Shown: piece after piece, positions 9,061-18,170 of the stretch
Layout of the letters: each line of letters starts with the position of its first letter
How positions within the stretch are numbered: position 1 is the first letter of the stretch
Assembly: GCF_003350545.1 (NCBI RefSeq)
Contig: NZ_QQBA01000002.1
Location: forward strand, 186,001-250,000
Direction of reading: 5' to 3'
Length of the DNA: 64,000 nt
Source of the DNA: Flavobacterium glaciei
GTDB taxonomy: Bacteria > Bacteroidota > Bacteroidia > Flavobacteriales > Flavobacteriaceae
Program-made: the position numbers and the translations under genes
Notes under the pieces: model-generated
The model's database searches: none
Seen by the model: only the letters and a program-made list of their open reading frames with translations
What the model was told of the DNA's origin: nothing

Positions 9061-9451
9061 ATTAACATACATTATTGATGATGACAAATTAACCGTGAAA
9101 TTGATGACTATTCTCATTGCTAAAAGTGAGTTTTGTGAAGAAATCCAATCCTTTAATAATGCTCAATTAGCGATTGATAAATTAAAAGAAAATTGGAATA
9201 ATAGTGCTATTCTTCCTGATGCCATTTTACTTGATTTAAATATGCCGGTTATGGATGGATGGCAGTTTTTAGACGAATTTATTCAGTTGCCCAAACAAAA
9301 AGAAATTTCAATATTTATAATGACTTCTTCTATTGACCCTGCAGATATAGAAATGGCTAAAACATATCAGGTAGTCAAACATTACATCATGAAACCTATC
9401 ACTGCAAACAAATTAGATATGCTATGTAAACTAATTGCTAATTTACCCTAA
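9050..9451 (+). CDS. Single-domain response regulator (CheY-like)
   Basis: This 133-aa protein is a bare receiver domain: acidic pocket D10-D12, phospho-acceptor D62 in LLDLNMPVMDGW, switch residues MTSS, and conserved Lys in MKPI near residue 115. It has no output domain. Its ATG lies inside the 3' end of the upstream histidine kinase gene, which marks them as a cognate pair. Output must come from protein-protein contact or onward phosphotransfer. It is paralogous to the receiver at 21856-22260 (shared DLNMPVM.GW.FLD and S(S/T)IDP.D.E.AK). Confidence 0.93.
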   Translation: MKNKLTYIIDDDKLTVKLMTILIAKSEFCEEIQSFNNAQLAIDKLKENWNNSAILPDAILLDLNMPVMDGWQFLDEFIQLPKQKEISIFIMTSSIDPADIEMAKTYQVVKHYIMKPITANKLDMLCKLIANLP

Positions 9452-9508
9452 TTTAAATTTCTCGGTAACAATTTCCGGTATTGTTCGTCCTACTATTAAA
9501 TCAAAAAG

Positions 9509-10429
9509 ATGAACCCATTGGAAACTATCCTTTCTATAAAAAAACTCAACAAACATTACGGCTCACTTCAAGCCTTAAAAAATGTTTCTTTCGATATACA
9601 TAAAGGCAATGTATACGGTATTCTGGGCCCTAACGGAAGCGGAAAATCAACAACTCTAGGAATCGTTTTAAACGTGGTTAACAAAACTTCAGGAGAATAT
9701 AGTTGGTTTAATGGTACAATGGAAACGCATGATGCTCTAAAAAAAGTAGGTGCCATTATCGAAAGACCTAATTTCTATCCTTACATGACAGCTAAAGAAA
9801 ATTTAGAACTGGTATGTAAAATAAAAGGAATCAACTACGCTAAAGTGAATGAAAAACTTGAGTTAGTAGGTTTAGTAGATAGACAAAATAGTAAATTCAG
9901 TACTTTTTCTTTAGGGATGAAACAACGATTAGCCATTGCTTCTGCCCTACTGAATGATCCTGAAATTTTAATTCTAGACGAACCCACAAATGGTTTAGAC
10001 CCTCAAGGGATTCATCAAATTAGAGACATCATCAAACAAATCGCTTCAAAGGGAACTACTATTTTACTCGCTTCTCATTTATTAGACGAAGTTGAAAAAG
10101 TATGTACTCATGTTTTAGTTTTAAGAAAAGGCGAAATTCTATATACTGGTTTAGTTGATGGTATGTCAGCGAATGAAGGTTTTTTTGAATTGCAAGCTGA
10201 TGACACTGAAAATTTAATCCTCGCTGTCAAAACGCATCCTGCAGTTAAAAATGTAGTGAACGAAGAAGGGAAAATTTTAGTCTATTTAAAAAATGATTTA
10301 GATGCTAAGGAGTTGAATCGATTCCTATTTGAAAAAAACATTATACTAAATCATTTGGTAAAACGCAAAAATAGCTTAGAAGAACAATTTTTAGAACTAA
10401 CAAGCTCTAAACCAACTTTCAAAAACTAA
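9509..10429 (+). CDS. ABC transporter ATP-binding protein
   Basis: This 306-aa nucleotide-binding subunit has Walker A GPNGSGKST (about 41-49), signature FSLGMKQR (about 135), Walker B ILILDEPTNGLDP (about 153-165) and switch His in LLASHLLDE. It resembles the NBD family that pairs with ABC-2 permeases (BcrA/gliding GldA type). The C-terminal 80 residues form the extra domain usual in this group. The permease gene follows after 3 nt. The substrate cannot be told from sequence. Two T9SS surface proteins lie immediately downstream, but they seem to have their own promoters. Confidence 0.93.
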   Translation: MNPLETILSIKKLNKHYGSLQALKNVSFDIHKGNVYGILGPNGSGKSTTLGIVLNVVNKTSGEYSWFNGTMETHDALKKVGAIIERPNFYPYMTAKENLELVCKIKGINYAKVNEKLELVGLVDRQNSKFSTFSLGMKQRLAIASALLNDPEILILDEPTNGLDPQGIHQIRDIIKQIASKGTTILLASHLLDEVEKVCTHVLVLRKGEILYTGLVDGMSANEGFFELQADDTENLILAVKTHPAVKNVVNEEGKILVYLKNDLDAKELNRFLFEKNIILNHLVKRKNSLEEQFLELTSSKPTFKN

Positions 10430-10432
10430 ATC

Positions 10433-11269
10433 ATGAAAAGATTACTCTCTATAGAATTACAAAAAATTTGGAAAAACAAAGCAAGTCGTGTTTTAACAAT
10501 GTCTTATTTTATTCTGTTAACTTTTATAGCATTAATAGCCTCCATAAAATTTGACCTAGGAATTTTTAAATTTCATCTAGCTGAAATGGGAATTTTTAAT
10601 TTCCCTTTTATATGGCATTTCAACACCTATATCGCAGCCGTTTTAAAACTGTTTTTAGCAATCGTTATTGTCTCCATGATGGCAAATGAGTATAGTTATG
10701 GAACACTCAAACAAAACTTAATAGATGGCATGAGTAAAAAGGAATTTATTCAGTCTAAATTTCTAACGGTAGTTTTGTTTGCAACGGTTTCTACTGTTTT
10801 TATTTTTATAATGTCCCTGATTTTAGGGCTTAGTTATTCTTCCTACACTGAATTTAGTATCGTGTTTTCTGATTTAGAATACCTATTGGCTTATTTTATA
10901 AAACTGGTTGGATTTTTCTCATTCTGCTTATTTTTAGGAATACTAGTAAAACGTTCTGCTTTTGCACTCGGATTTCTTTTGGTTTGGAATATCATCGAGG
11001 GAGTTATCAATGGAGTTTTAACTTTTAAAGTATTTCCAAACAGTACTACCGCAGCATCTATTACTCAGTTTTTACCGTTACAATCCATGTCGAATTTAAT
11101 TGTAGAACCTTTTAGCAGATTATCAGTAGTAAAAAATCTGGGAACTCAAATTGGGTTAGATAACATTAAAGATTATGGCGTTCCTTTTTCTTCCTTAGGT
11201 ATTGTTTTATGCTGGACCGTGATATTTATTTTCCTTTCCTATCGATTATTAAAAAATAGAGATTTGTAG
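10433..11269 (+). CDS. ABC-2 type transporter permease
   Basis: This 278-aa integral membrane protein has about six hydrophobic segments: residues about 17-38, 60-80, 103-127, 145-165, 172-190 and 250-272. The cytoplasmic N-terminus MKRLLSIELQKIWKNKASR and the motif MMANEYSYGTLKQNLIDG are typical of ABC-2 (BcrB-like) permeases. It is transcribed with the ATPase gene 3 nt upstream. The substrate is unknown. Peptide/lipid export or resistance are family possibilities only. Confidence 0.88.
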   Translation: MKRLLSIELQKIWKNKASRVLTMSYFILLTFIALIASIKFDLGIFKFHLAEMGIFNFPFIWHFNTYIAAVLKLFLAIVIVSMMANEYSYGTLKQNLIDGMSKKEFIQSKFLTVVLFATVSTVFIFIMSLILGLSYSSYTEFSIVFSDLEYLLAYFIKLVGFFSFCLFLGILVKRSAFALGFLLVWNIIEGVINGVLTFKVFPNSTTAASITQFLPLQSMSNLIVEPFSRLSVVKNLGTQIGLDNIKDYGVPFSSLGIVLCWTVIFIFLSYRLLKNRDL

Positions 11270-11277
11270 TATCTTTA
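11270..11277 (+). promoter_or_regulatory. Putative -7 promoter element TATCTTTA, 3 nt before ATG
   Basis: It matches the Bacteroidota -7 consensus TAnnTTTG except for the last base. Only three bases separate it from the ATG at 11281, which predicts an mRNA with almost no leader. No clear -33 TTTG is visible. Confidence 0.45.
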
Positions 11278-11280
11278 CAC

Positions 11281-13611
11281 ATGATGAAATGTGTGAAAAT
11301 AATATTATTTTATATTTTTATAAGTTGCGCTGTGTTTGATGCAACCGCACAATCTATTTCAGTAAATGACTCTTATACTGCGCAACAACTTGTTGAAAAT
11401 GTCTTAGTAAACAGTTCTTGTGCTAATGTTTCTAATTTCGTAGTAAAAGGAGATTCTTTTTCCGGAACTAGAAACAGCTACGGCTATTTTAATTCTGGCA
11501 CGAGTAATTTCCCTTTTGCAGAAGGCGTTCTTTTGAGCACTTGGAGCAGTAAGAATTCTGAAGGTCCTTATATTTCCAATCGAGGAGGAGGAAATTCTTC
11601 TTGGATAGGCGATTCCGATTTAGAGCAAGCAATAGGAATAACAAATACCGTAAATGCAACTATTTTAGAATTCGATTTTATAGCTCTGACAGACTTCATA
11701 AGTTTTAATTACATCTTTGCCTCTAATGAATACCAAGATGATTTTCCATGTAATTATTCTGATGGTTTTGCCTTTTTAATCAAAGAAAAAAACACAGCCT
11801 CCTACATCAATTTAGCAGTACTCCCCGAATCTTCAACTCCGGTTTCATCAAAAAATATTCACCCATTAATCAATGCAATTCCAAATTCGACTGAACCTAT
11901 AAAAAGTTGTGGTCCAGAAAACGAATTTTTCTTTGGTGGTTACAATACAGTTACTAGTCCAATAAATTATGCAGGACAAACTAAAGTTTTGACCGCTCAA
12001 ACAAATGTACAACCAGGAAAAACGTATCACATAAAATTAGTAATAGCTGATCAAAGAAATCAATATTTTGACTCCGCAGTATTTCTTGAAGCGGGTAGTT
12101 TTTTACCAAAAATTGATTTGGGATCAGACCGTTTATTAGCAACAAACAATCCCATTTGTTTTGGCGAAAGCTATACTATTGACACAAAACTACCATCAAG
12201 CTTAGGATATACTTACAAATGGTTTAAGGATAATGTAGAGTTTACGAACAACTCTCCTACTTTTTTAGTTACTAGTCCAGGCATTTATAAAGTTGATGTG
12301 CAATTGACAACCAGCTGCGTAGCTACTGAAGAAATAAAAATCGAATATACACCAGAAATTATTTTGAATGATACTTCGCTTACGCAATGTGACATCGATA
12401 ATGACGGAATATCTATTTTTAACTTAACTAAAGTCGATGCCATAGTAAAAAATAATGCTAGTAATTTAAGTGCTGTTGTTTATTATGAATCTTTAGTTGA
12501 TGCTGTTGCAAAAAACAACCCAATTACAAACCCCACTTCATATAGTAATAAATTCAATAATCAATCCCTATTTGCAAGAGTGAGCAACTCATTTAATTGC
12601 GCAAATTATGCCGAAGTAAAACTAATTATCTCTAATAATGCTATTGCCAATCAAAATCCTATTTCGACTTGCGACACTGATGGCACTAATGATGGTTTGT
12701 CACAATTTGATTTAAATGTACAAGTAACCCCTCAAGTGCTAACAGGTTTGCATACTGGCTTAATTGTAGAATATTTTTTAAATCATACGGATGCCATAGA
12801 CCAACAAAATGTTTTGCCAAATATTTTTAAAAATACTGTTGCCACCCAACAAATTATTTATGCCAGAATCGTAAACGGTACTGACTGTTATGCTATCACC
12901 CCGATAGTTCTAAAAGTAAATACATTTGATCCAACTAATTTTCAAGATGAAACTTTATTTTTGTGCCAGACAGGATCGATTAACCTAACGGTAAATTCTG
13001 GGTTTTCAAGTTATTTATGGAATACTGGAGCAAGTTCAAACACTATAACAGTAACTTCTCCTGGGGATTATTCTGTTACTGTTACGAACTTTGATGGTTG
13101 CAAAAAAACAAAAAAAATCCGTGTTGATGTTTCTGGAATTGGAACCATTACCGGAGTAAAGGTGAATGATTTTGAAGGTAATAAAAATTCAATTACAATT
13201 GAATATAATGGAATTGGTGATTATGAATTCTCTATAGATGGATCTTTTTTTCAAGATAGCCCAATGTTTAACGGAGTTGCACCTGGTGAATATTTAGTTT
13301 ATGTAAGAGATAAAAATGGGTGTGGTATATCAATTCCGTATGTGGCTTATGTTTTAGATTATCCCCGCTATTTTACGCCTAACAATGATGGTTATAATGA
13401 TATTTGGGTAATTAAGAACATGGATGATTTACCTCAGTCAACTCTTTACATTTTTGATCGATACGGAAAGTTATTAAAACAATTAAACGAAACTGACAAT
13501 GGATGGAATGGAACGTTTAATGGATTTGCATTACCTACGGATGATTATTGGTTTCATTTGAAATTAGAAAATGGAAAAACAATAATAGGTCATTTTTCGC
13601 TAAAGAGATAA
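11281..13611 (+). CDS. T9SS type B surface protein with choice-of-anchor L domain
   Basis: This 776-aa secreted protein has a signal peptide (about 1-24). Residues about 35-260 resemble the choice-of-anchor L domain (LVENVLVNSSC, GVLLSTWS, FNYIFASNEYQDDFP, DGFAFLI). Ig/PKD-like modules follow, then an SprB-like module (YEFSIDGSFFQDS...VRDKNGCG). The last 90 residues are a type B gliding/T9SS sorting domain: YFTPNNDGYNDIW, IFDRYGKLLKQL, GWNGT.NG, DDYWF, GHFSLKR. The product is probably exported across both membranes by the T9SS and attached at the surface. It lies 11 nt after the permease gene, and the next T9SS gene follows after 24 nt. Confidence 0.92.
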   Translation: MMKCVKIILFYIFISCAVFDATAQSISVNDSYTAQQLVENVLVNSSCANVSNFVVKGDSFSGTRNSYGYFNSGTSNFPFAEGVLLSTWSSKNSEGPYISNRGGGNSSWIGDSDLEQAIGITNTVNATILEFDFIALTDFISFNYIFASNEYQDDFPCNYSDGFAFLIKEKNTASYINLAVLPESSTPVSSKNIHPLINAIPNSTEPIKSCGPENEFFFGGYNTVTSPINYAGQTKVLTAQTNVQPGKTYHIKLVIADQRNQYFDSAVFLEAGSFLPKIDLGSDRLLATNNPICFGESYTIDTKLPSSLGYTYKWFKDNVEFTNNSPTFLVTSPGIYKVDVQLTTSCVATEEIKIEYTPEIILNDTSLTQCDIDNDGISIFNLTKVDAIVKNNASNLSAVVYYESLVDAVAKNNPITNPTSYSNKFNNQSLFARVSNSFNCANYAEVKLIISNNAIANQNPISTCDTDGTNDGLSQFDLNVQVTPQVLTGLHTGLIVEYFLNHTDAIDQQNVLPNIFKNTVATQQIIYARIVNGTDCYAITPIVLKVNTFDPTNFQDETLFLCQTGSINLTVNSGFSSYLWNTGASSNTITVTSPGDYSVTVTNFDGCKKTKKIRVDVSGIGTITGVKVNDFEGNKNSITIEYNGIGDYEFSIDGSFFQDSPMFNGVAPGEYLVYVRDKNGCGISIPYVAYVLDYPRYFTPNNDGYNDIWVIKNMDDLPQSTLYIFDRYGKLLKQLNETDNGWNGTFNGFALPTDDYWFHLKLENGKTIIGHFSLKR

Positions 13612-13623
13612 TCAAAATTTTGC

Positions 13624-13631
13624 TATTTTTA
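13624..13631 (+). promoter_or_regulatory. Putative -7 promoter element TATTTTTA, 4 nt before ATG
   Basis: It is a near match to TAnnTTTG located between the two T9SS genes. Four bases separate it from the ATG at 13636. If used, the mRNA would be leaderless. Confidence 0.4.
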
Positions 13632-13635
13632 GCCC

Positions 13636-16600
13636 ATGAAAAAAACATTACTTTTACTCATTACTCTTTTTTCCATAAGTTGTTACTCGCAGTTTAGCAA
13701 AACACACTATATTCCGCCATTGACTTGTGCTACAAATTTAGCCGGGGATCAATATTTATATATATCCACACCAAGTACATCAAATGTTAATTTCAAAATT
13801 TTAGCTAACGATGGAAGTATTACTTCAGGTGTTGTAAAAAATACAGATCCATACATTTATAGTATAGGACAAGGAACTGATACACAATTATTCATTCCAA
13901 AAACTAATACTGGAATTGTAACAACTAAAGGATTTATAGTAGAAGCCGAGGATTTAATTTATGTAAGTGTTCGAGTTAATGCTGGATTTTCAACTTTTAA
14001 TAATTCCTATAATCATGCGGGTGGATTAGTCTCAAAAGGAAACAGCGCCTTAGGAAAAGAATTTAGATTAGGTGCAATGCTTAATCCTCTTTTTGACCCA
14101 AATGTATTAAATTTTGCTTCGATTTTATCAACAGAAAATAATACCAAAGTTACCATTTCAAATATAGAAACTGGAACAATACTATTAAATGGTAATATTA
14201 TATCTGGACCATTTGAAGTTACTTTGAATAAAAATGAAAGTTATGTATTAGCATTAGAAAATACAAGTAATACTATTTCCAATAGTTCTAAAATGATTGG
14301 CGCTCTTGTAGAATCAGATAAACCTGTAGTAGTTAATTCCGGTTCTTTTGGAGGTAGTAACAGTTCAATTCTTAATGCGCAAGGAAATGTACCTGGAAGA
14401 GATGTAGGTTTTGATCAAATCGTTCCAACAGAAAAAACTGGCATGGAATATATATTTGTAAAAGGACTTGGGACTAATGAATTAGAACGGGTTTTATTAA
14501 TTGCAAATGAAGATGATACGAAAATTTTTATTAATGATTCTACAGTTGAAATTGCCACTTTAAGTAAAGGACAGTATACTGTTCTTGATGGAGGTCAGTT
14601 TATAGACGGTAATTTATACGTTTCCACTTCCAAAAATGTATCGGCTTATCAAAGTATTGGAGGTAATGCTACACCTGCAAATCAAAATTTATTTTTTGTT
14701 CCTCCTCTAAATTGTGCTACTCCTAATATTGTTGACAATATTCCAGCAATTCAATCTATTGGTAATACACTATACAATGGCGGATTAAATATTGTTACAG
14801 AAACGAATGCGACCGTTACTATAAATGGAAGCCCAATAAATGCAACCGATGCTATTCCTGTAACTGGAAATACTAATTACGTGAGATACACCCTTTTTAA
14901 TCAGGCTGGAAATATTGCTGTAAAATCTACAAAACAAGTATATGTATCCTATTTTGGAACAAATGGTGCAGCAACTTATGGCGGTTATTATTCAGGCTTT
15001 GATACTAAACCAGAAATTGTAACTGATAAAATTACAGCTACTAATTCAGCTTGTATACCAAATGTAGTATTAAAAATCAGCACCTTATCTTCATATGATA
15101 CTTTTCAATGGTATTTCAATGACGAACCAATTAACGGGGCAAATTCAAATTCATACAAACCCATACAACCGGGATATTATCAGGTAAAAGGAACTATAAC
15201 GAGTTGTTCGAATACCGACCCCATTTTCTCGGATAAAATTCCTGTAAGCAATTGTCCATTAGATTCAGACAATGACGGAAGCAACAACAACATTGATATT
15301 GACTTGGATAATGATGGAATTACTAATTGTACTGAATCCTATGGCGATCAAAATTTAAATCTTTTAAATCCTACAACAGGCACTATATCAGTAGGAAGTT
15401 ACTCCAATTCCTTTACCGGAACTGTTACAACCTTCGGAACTGGATTGCCAATGGGAACATTTACGGGAAATACTAACGGTAGTTTTATTACCGAAGTTCC
15501 TGCTGGTAAGGGGAATAGTGTAACTTATAAACTGAATTTTGCCAGACCAATGAGCGTAGGAGTTGAATACACTTCTACTGCAAATCCTACTGATTTATTG
15601 AATGCAAATGCCGAGTTTATTGTAATTTCTGATATTGACAAAACCATAACCGTCCTCAATCCAAACAATCAATTACTGATTGACACTAATTATGATGGGA
15701 TTTATGAAAGTGGTATAACACAATATTCATCCTTTGAAATACGATTTCGATTAAACAGTACAACTGCTTTAGCGGCAGGAACTGGAACATTTAAATTTTT
15801 AACACACTTAACAAATGCGATTAGTTTTACACACAAAAATTTATCTGATGACATTTCAAATAAAGCTACTTTAAAGTTTTTTGCTACTTGTGTTCCCAAA
15901 GATTCTGATGGTGATGGAAATCCCGACCAGTTAGACACAGATAGCGACAACGATGGTATTTCAGATACAATTGAAGCGCAACAAAATATTTCAGTTAACT
16001 TTTCAAATTCAGACACTAATAATAACGGGCTAGACAATGCGTTCGAACCAGGATTTATCCCTTATGATAATGATAATGATGGCATATACGATTATCTAGA
16101 TTTAGATAGTGATAACGACGGAATTCTAGATTTAGAGGAAACGGGAGTTGATACAGATACTGATGGAATAAGAAATTATCGAGATCTGGACAGTGATAAC
16201 GACCTTTGTAATGATGTCAATGAAGCGGGATTTTCAGACCCCGACAATGATGGAAAATTTGGAAATTCACCAATATCTGTAGATTCAAAAGGCCTTGTCA
16301 TTGGGGCTCCGTATACAATACCCAATCCGGATTATTTAATTTCAGCACCAATTATAATATCAAAACAGCCCGCGGTTGCTTCTACATGCGAATTACAAAA
16401 CGCCGAAATTACGTTAGTAGATAACGGAGGAAACACTTATCAATGGCAACTTTTAACCAGCGGAATTTGGACTGATATTATAGATGGTTCAACTTATTCA
16501 GGAGGAAAAACCAATACATTGCTAATAACAAGAGTAAAAAACGAAATGAATGGTAATAAATACAGAGTCAAACTAGAAAAAAATGGAAATTCATGTGGCT

Positions 16601-18000
16601 TAATTTCTTCAGAAACAACTTTGACAATTTATGCATTACCAGTAGTGAGTCCTATCACAATTGTACAATGTGATGATGATACCGATGGTTTCTCAGATTT
16701 TAATTTAACGATTAAAAATAATGAAATTTCTTCAAATGCAGCTGCAGAAACATTTACTTATTACACTTCACTAGCTGGTGCTGAAAAGAGAGATTCATCT
16801 CTATTAATCCCCAATCCAACAGCTTTTAGAAATACAGTTTCAGGAAATATGAAGGTTTGGGCCAACATAGAAAATGAAAATGGTTGTAATAGTATCGCTG
16901 AAATAACATTAATAGTTTCTACAACTAAAATTCCAGCTTCATTCTCTCGTTCGTTTTCTATTTGTGATGACTTAGGAGCAGCTAATAATGACACTGATGG
17001 CATCGCAACATTTGATTTTAGTAGTGTTACTGCCGAAATAGAAGCTATTCTACCAGCCTCAACAATACCATACTCCATTAAGTATTACAAAAATGAACCA
17101 GATGCACTATCCGAGAGTGATGAAATAACAAATACTTCAAACTATAGAAATGAGGGATATCCAAATGAACAAAAAATATGGGTACGCGTCGAAAGTACTG
17201 TCGACAATGCTTGTTATGGTTTGAGTCCTAGAATTACATTAACCGTAAATCCAAAACCAAATATTGATACCAACGCAGATTCTGATGAAAATGAATTAGT
17301 ATGCTCTAACTTACCTACTTTTTTTGTGACATTGGATGCAGGCATTCAAGATGGAACTCCAAGTACTGACTATACTTATGTTTGGACAAAAGACAATGTA
17401 ATTTTAACTTCTGAAACAAATTCAACATTAAATGTTAACACAGAAGGTAATTATACCGTAGAAGTTAGTTCCCTTGCCGGTTGTAGTAGAATTAGAAATA
17501 TAAAAGTCACCGCATCTGATATTGCACAAATTACAAACATTTTAATTGTTGATTTATCAGATGTAAATTCAATTACAGTAAATGTAACTGGAAAAGGAAA
17601 ATATCAATATAGTTTAGATGCACCTTCAGGGCCTTTTCAAGATTCTAATTTCTTTGATAATGTAACTGCTGGAATTCATGAAATCTACATTAATGATAAA
17701 AATGGTTGTGGGACGGTAAGCAAAACAATTGCGGTAATTGGTATTCCAAAATTTTTCACTCCTAATGGAGATGGATATAATGACTATTGGAATGTTAAAG
17801 GAGTGAATGAAAATTTCAATAAAAATTCAATTATTTATATTTTTGATCGTTACGGTAAACTTTTAAAACAAATTGTTCCTTCTAGCCAAGGATGGGATGG
17901 TACATTTTTGGGACAGCCATTATCAGCAGATGATTATTGGTACTCTATAAAATTAGTTGATGGCAGAGAGGTAAAAGGACATTTCAGTTTAAAAAGATAA
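13636..18000 (+). CDS. Large T9SS type B surface protein with IgGFc-binding-like domain and TSP3 repeats
   Basis: This 1454-aa secreted protein has a signal peptide (about 1-18). The N-terminal 450 residues resemble the bacterial IgGFc-binding-like domain (SDKPVVVNSGSFGGS, DQIVPTEKTGMEYIFV). Calcium-binding thrombospondin type 3-like repeats follow at about 541-560, 755-775 and 808-875 (patterns DSDNDG, DTDSDNDGISD, DLDSDNDG). Ig-like and SprB-like modules come next. The type B T9SS sorting domain ends in GHFSLKR, matching the neighbouring gene and the protein at 43665-49520. It is probably a calcium-stabilised surface adhesin. The name IgGFc-binding reflects the family and does not show that it binds antibody. 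Confidence 0.9.
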   Translation: MKKTLLLLITLFSISCYSQFSKTHYIPPLTCATNLAGDQYLYISTPSTSNVNFKILANDGSITSGVVKNTDPYIYSIGQGTDTQLFIPKTNTGIVTTKGFIVEAEDLIYVSVRVNAGFSTFNNSYNHAGGLVSKGNSALGKEFRLGAMLNPLFDPNVLNFASILSTENNTKVTISNIETGTILLNGNIISGPFEVTLNKNESYVLALENTSNTISNSSKMIGALVESDKPVVVNSGSFGGSNSSILNAQGNVPGRDVGFDQIVPTEKTGMEYIFVKGLGTNELERVLLIANEDDTKIFINDSTVEIATLSKGQYTVLDGGQFIDGNLYVSTSKNVSAYQSIGGNATPANQNLFFVPPLNCATPNIVDNIPAIQSIGNTLYNGGLNIVTETNATVTINGSPINATDAIPVTGNTNYVRYTLFNQAGNIAVKSTKQVYVSYFGTNGAATYGGYYSGFDTKPEIVTDKITATNSACIPNVVLKISTLSSYDTFQWYFNDEPINGANSNSYKPIQPGYYQVKGTITSCSNTDPIFSDKIPVSNCPLDSDNDGSNNNIDIDLDNDGITNCTESYGDQNLNLLNPTTGTISVGSYSNSFTGTVTTFGTGLPMGTFTGNTNGSFITEVPAGKGNSVTYKLNFARPMSVGVEYTSTANPTDLLNANAEFIVISDIDKTITVLNPNNQLLIDTNYDGIYESGITQYSSFEIRFRLNSTTALAAGTGTFKFLTHLTNAISFTHKNLSDDISNKATLKFFATCVPKDSDGDGNPDQLDTDSDNDGISDTIEAQQNISVNFSNSDTNNNGLDNAFEPGFIPYDNDNDGIYDYLDLDSDNDGILDLEETGVDTDTDGIRNYRDLDSDNDLCNDVNEAGFSDPDNDGKFGNSPISVDSKGLVIGAPYTIPNPDYLISAPIIISKQPAVASTCELQNAEITLVDNGGNTYQWQLLTSGIWTDIIDGSTYSGGKTNTLLITRVKNEMNGNKYRVKLEKNGNSCGLISSETTLTIYALPVVSPITIVQCDDDTDGFSDFNLTIKNNEISSNAAAETFTYYTSLAGAEKRDSSLLIPNPTAFRNTVSGNMKVWANIENENGCNSIAEITLIVSTTKIPASFSRSFSICDDLGAANNDTDGIATFDFSSVTAEIEAILPASTIPYSIKYYKNEPDALSESDEITNTSNYRNEGYPNEQKIWVRVESTVDNACYGLSPRITLTVNPKPNIDTNADSDENELVCSNLPTFFVTLDAGIQDGTPSTDYTYVWTKDNVILTSETNSTLNVNTEGNYTVEVSSLAGCSRIRNIKVTASDIAQITNILIVDLSDVNSITVNVTGKGKYQYSLDAPSGPFQDSNFFDNVTAGIHEIYINDKNGCGTVSKTIAVIGIPKFFTPNGDGYNDYWNVKGVNENFNKNSIIYIFDRYGKLLKQIVPSSQGWDGTFLGQPLSADDYWYSIKLVDGREVKGHFSLKR

Positions 18001-18117
18001 TAGAATCAAAATGCCATAAGCTCCTTCTAAAATTTATTTCGAACGAATTCTGACATTTATCAAATATTAAAAACTATTAATTGCGGCAAAATACACAAGC
18101 TTCAAATTAAATTCTCA

Positions 18118-18152
18118 TAAAAAAAGCCATTCGAATCAACGAATGGCTTTCA
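18118..18152 (-). terminator. Rho-independent terminator of typA
   Basis: An 11-bp stem AAAGCCATTCG/CGAATGGCTTT closes a six-base loop, followed on the minus strand by seven T. It lies just after the typA stop codon. Confidence 0.85.
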
Positions 18153-18170
18153 ATTTTATAAAAAATAGAA

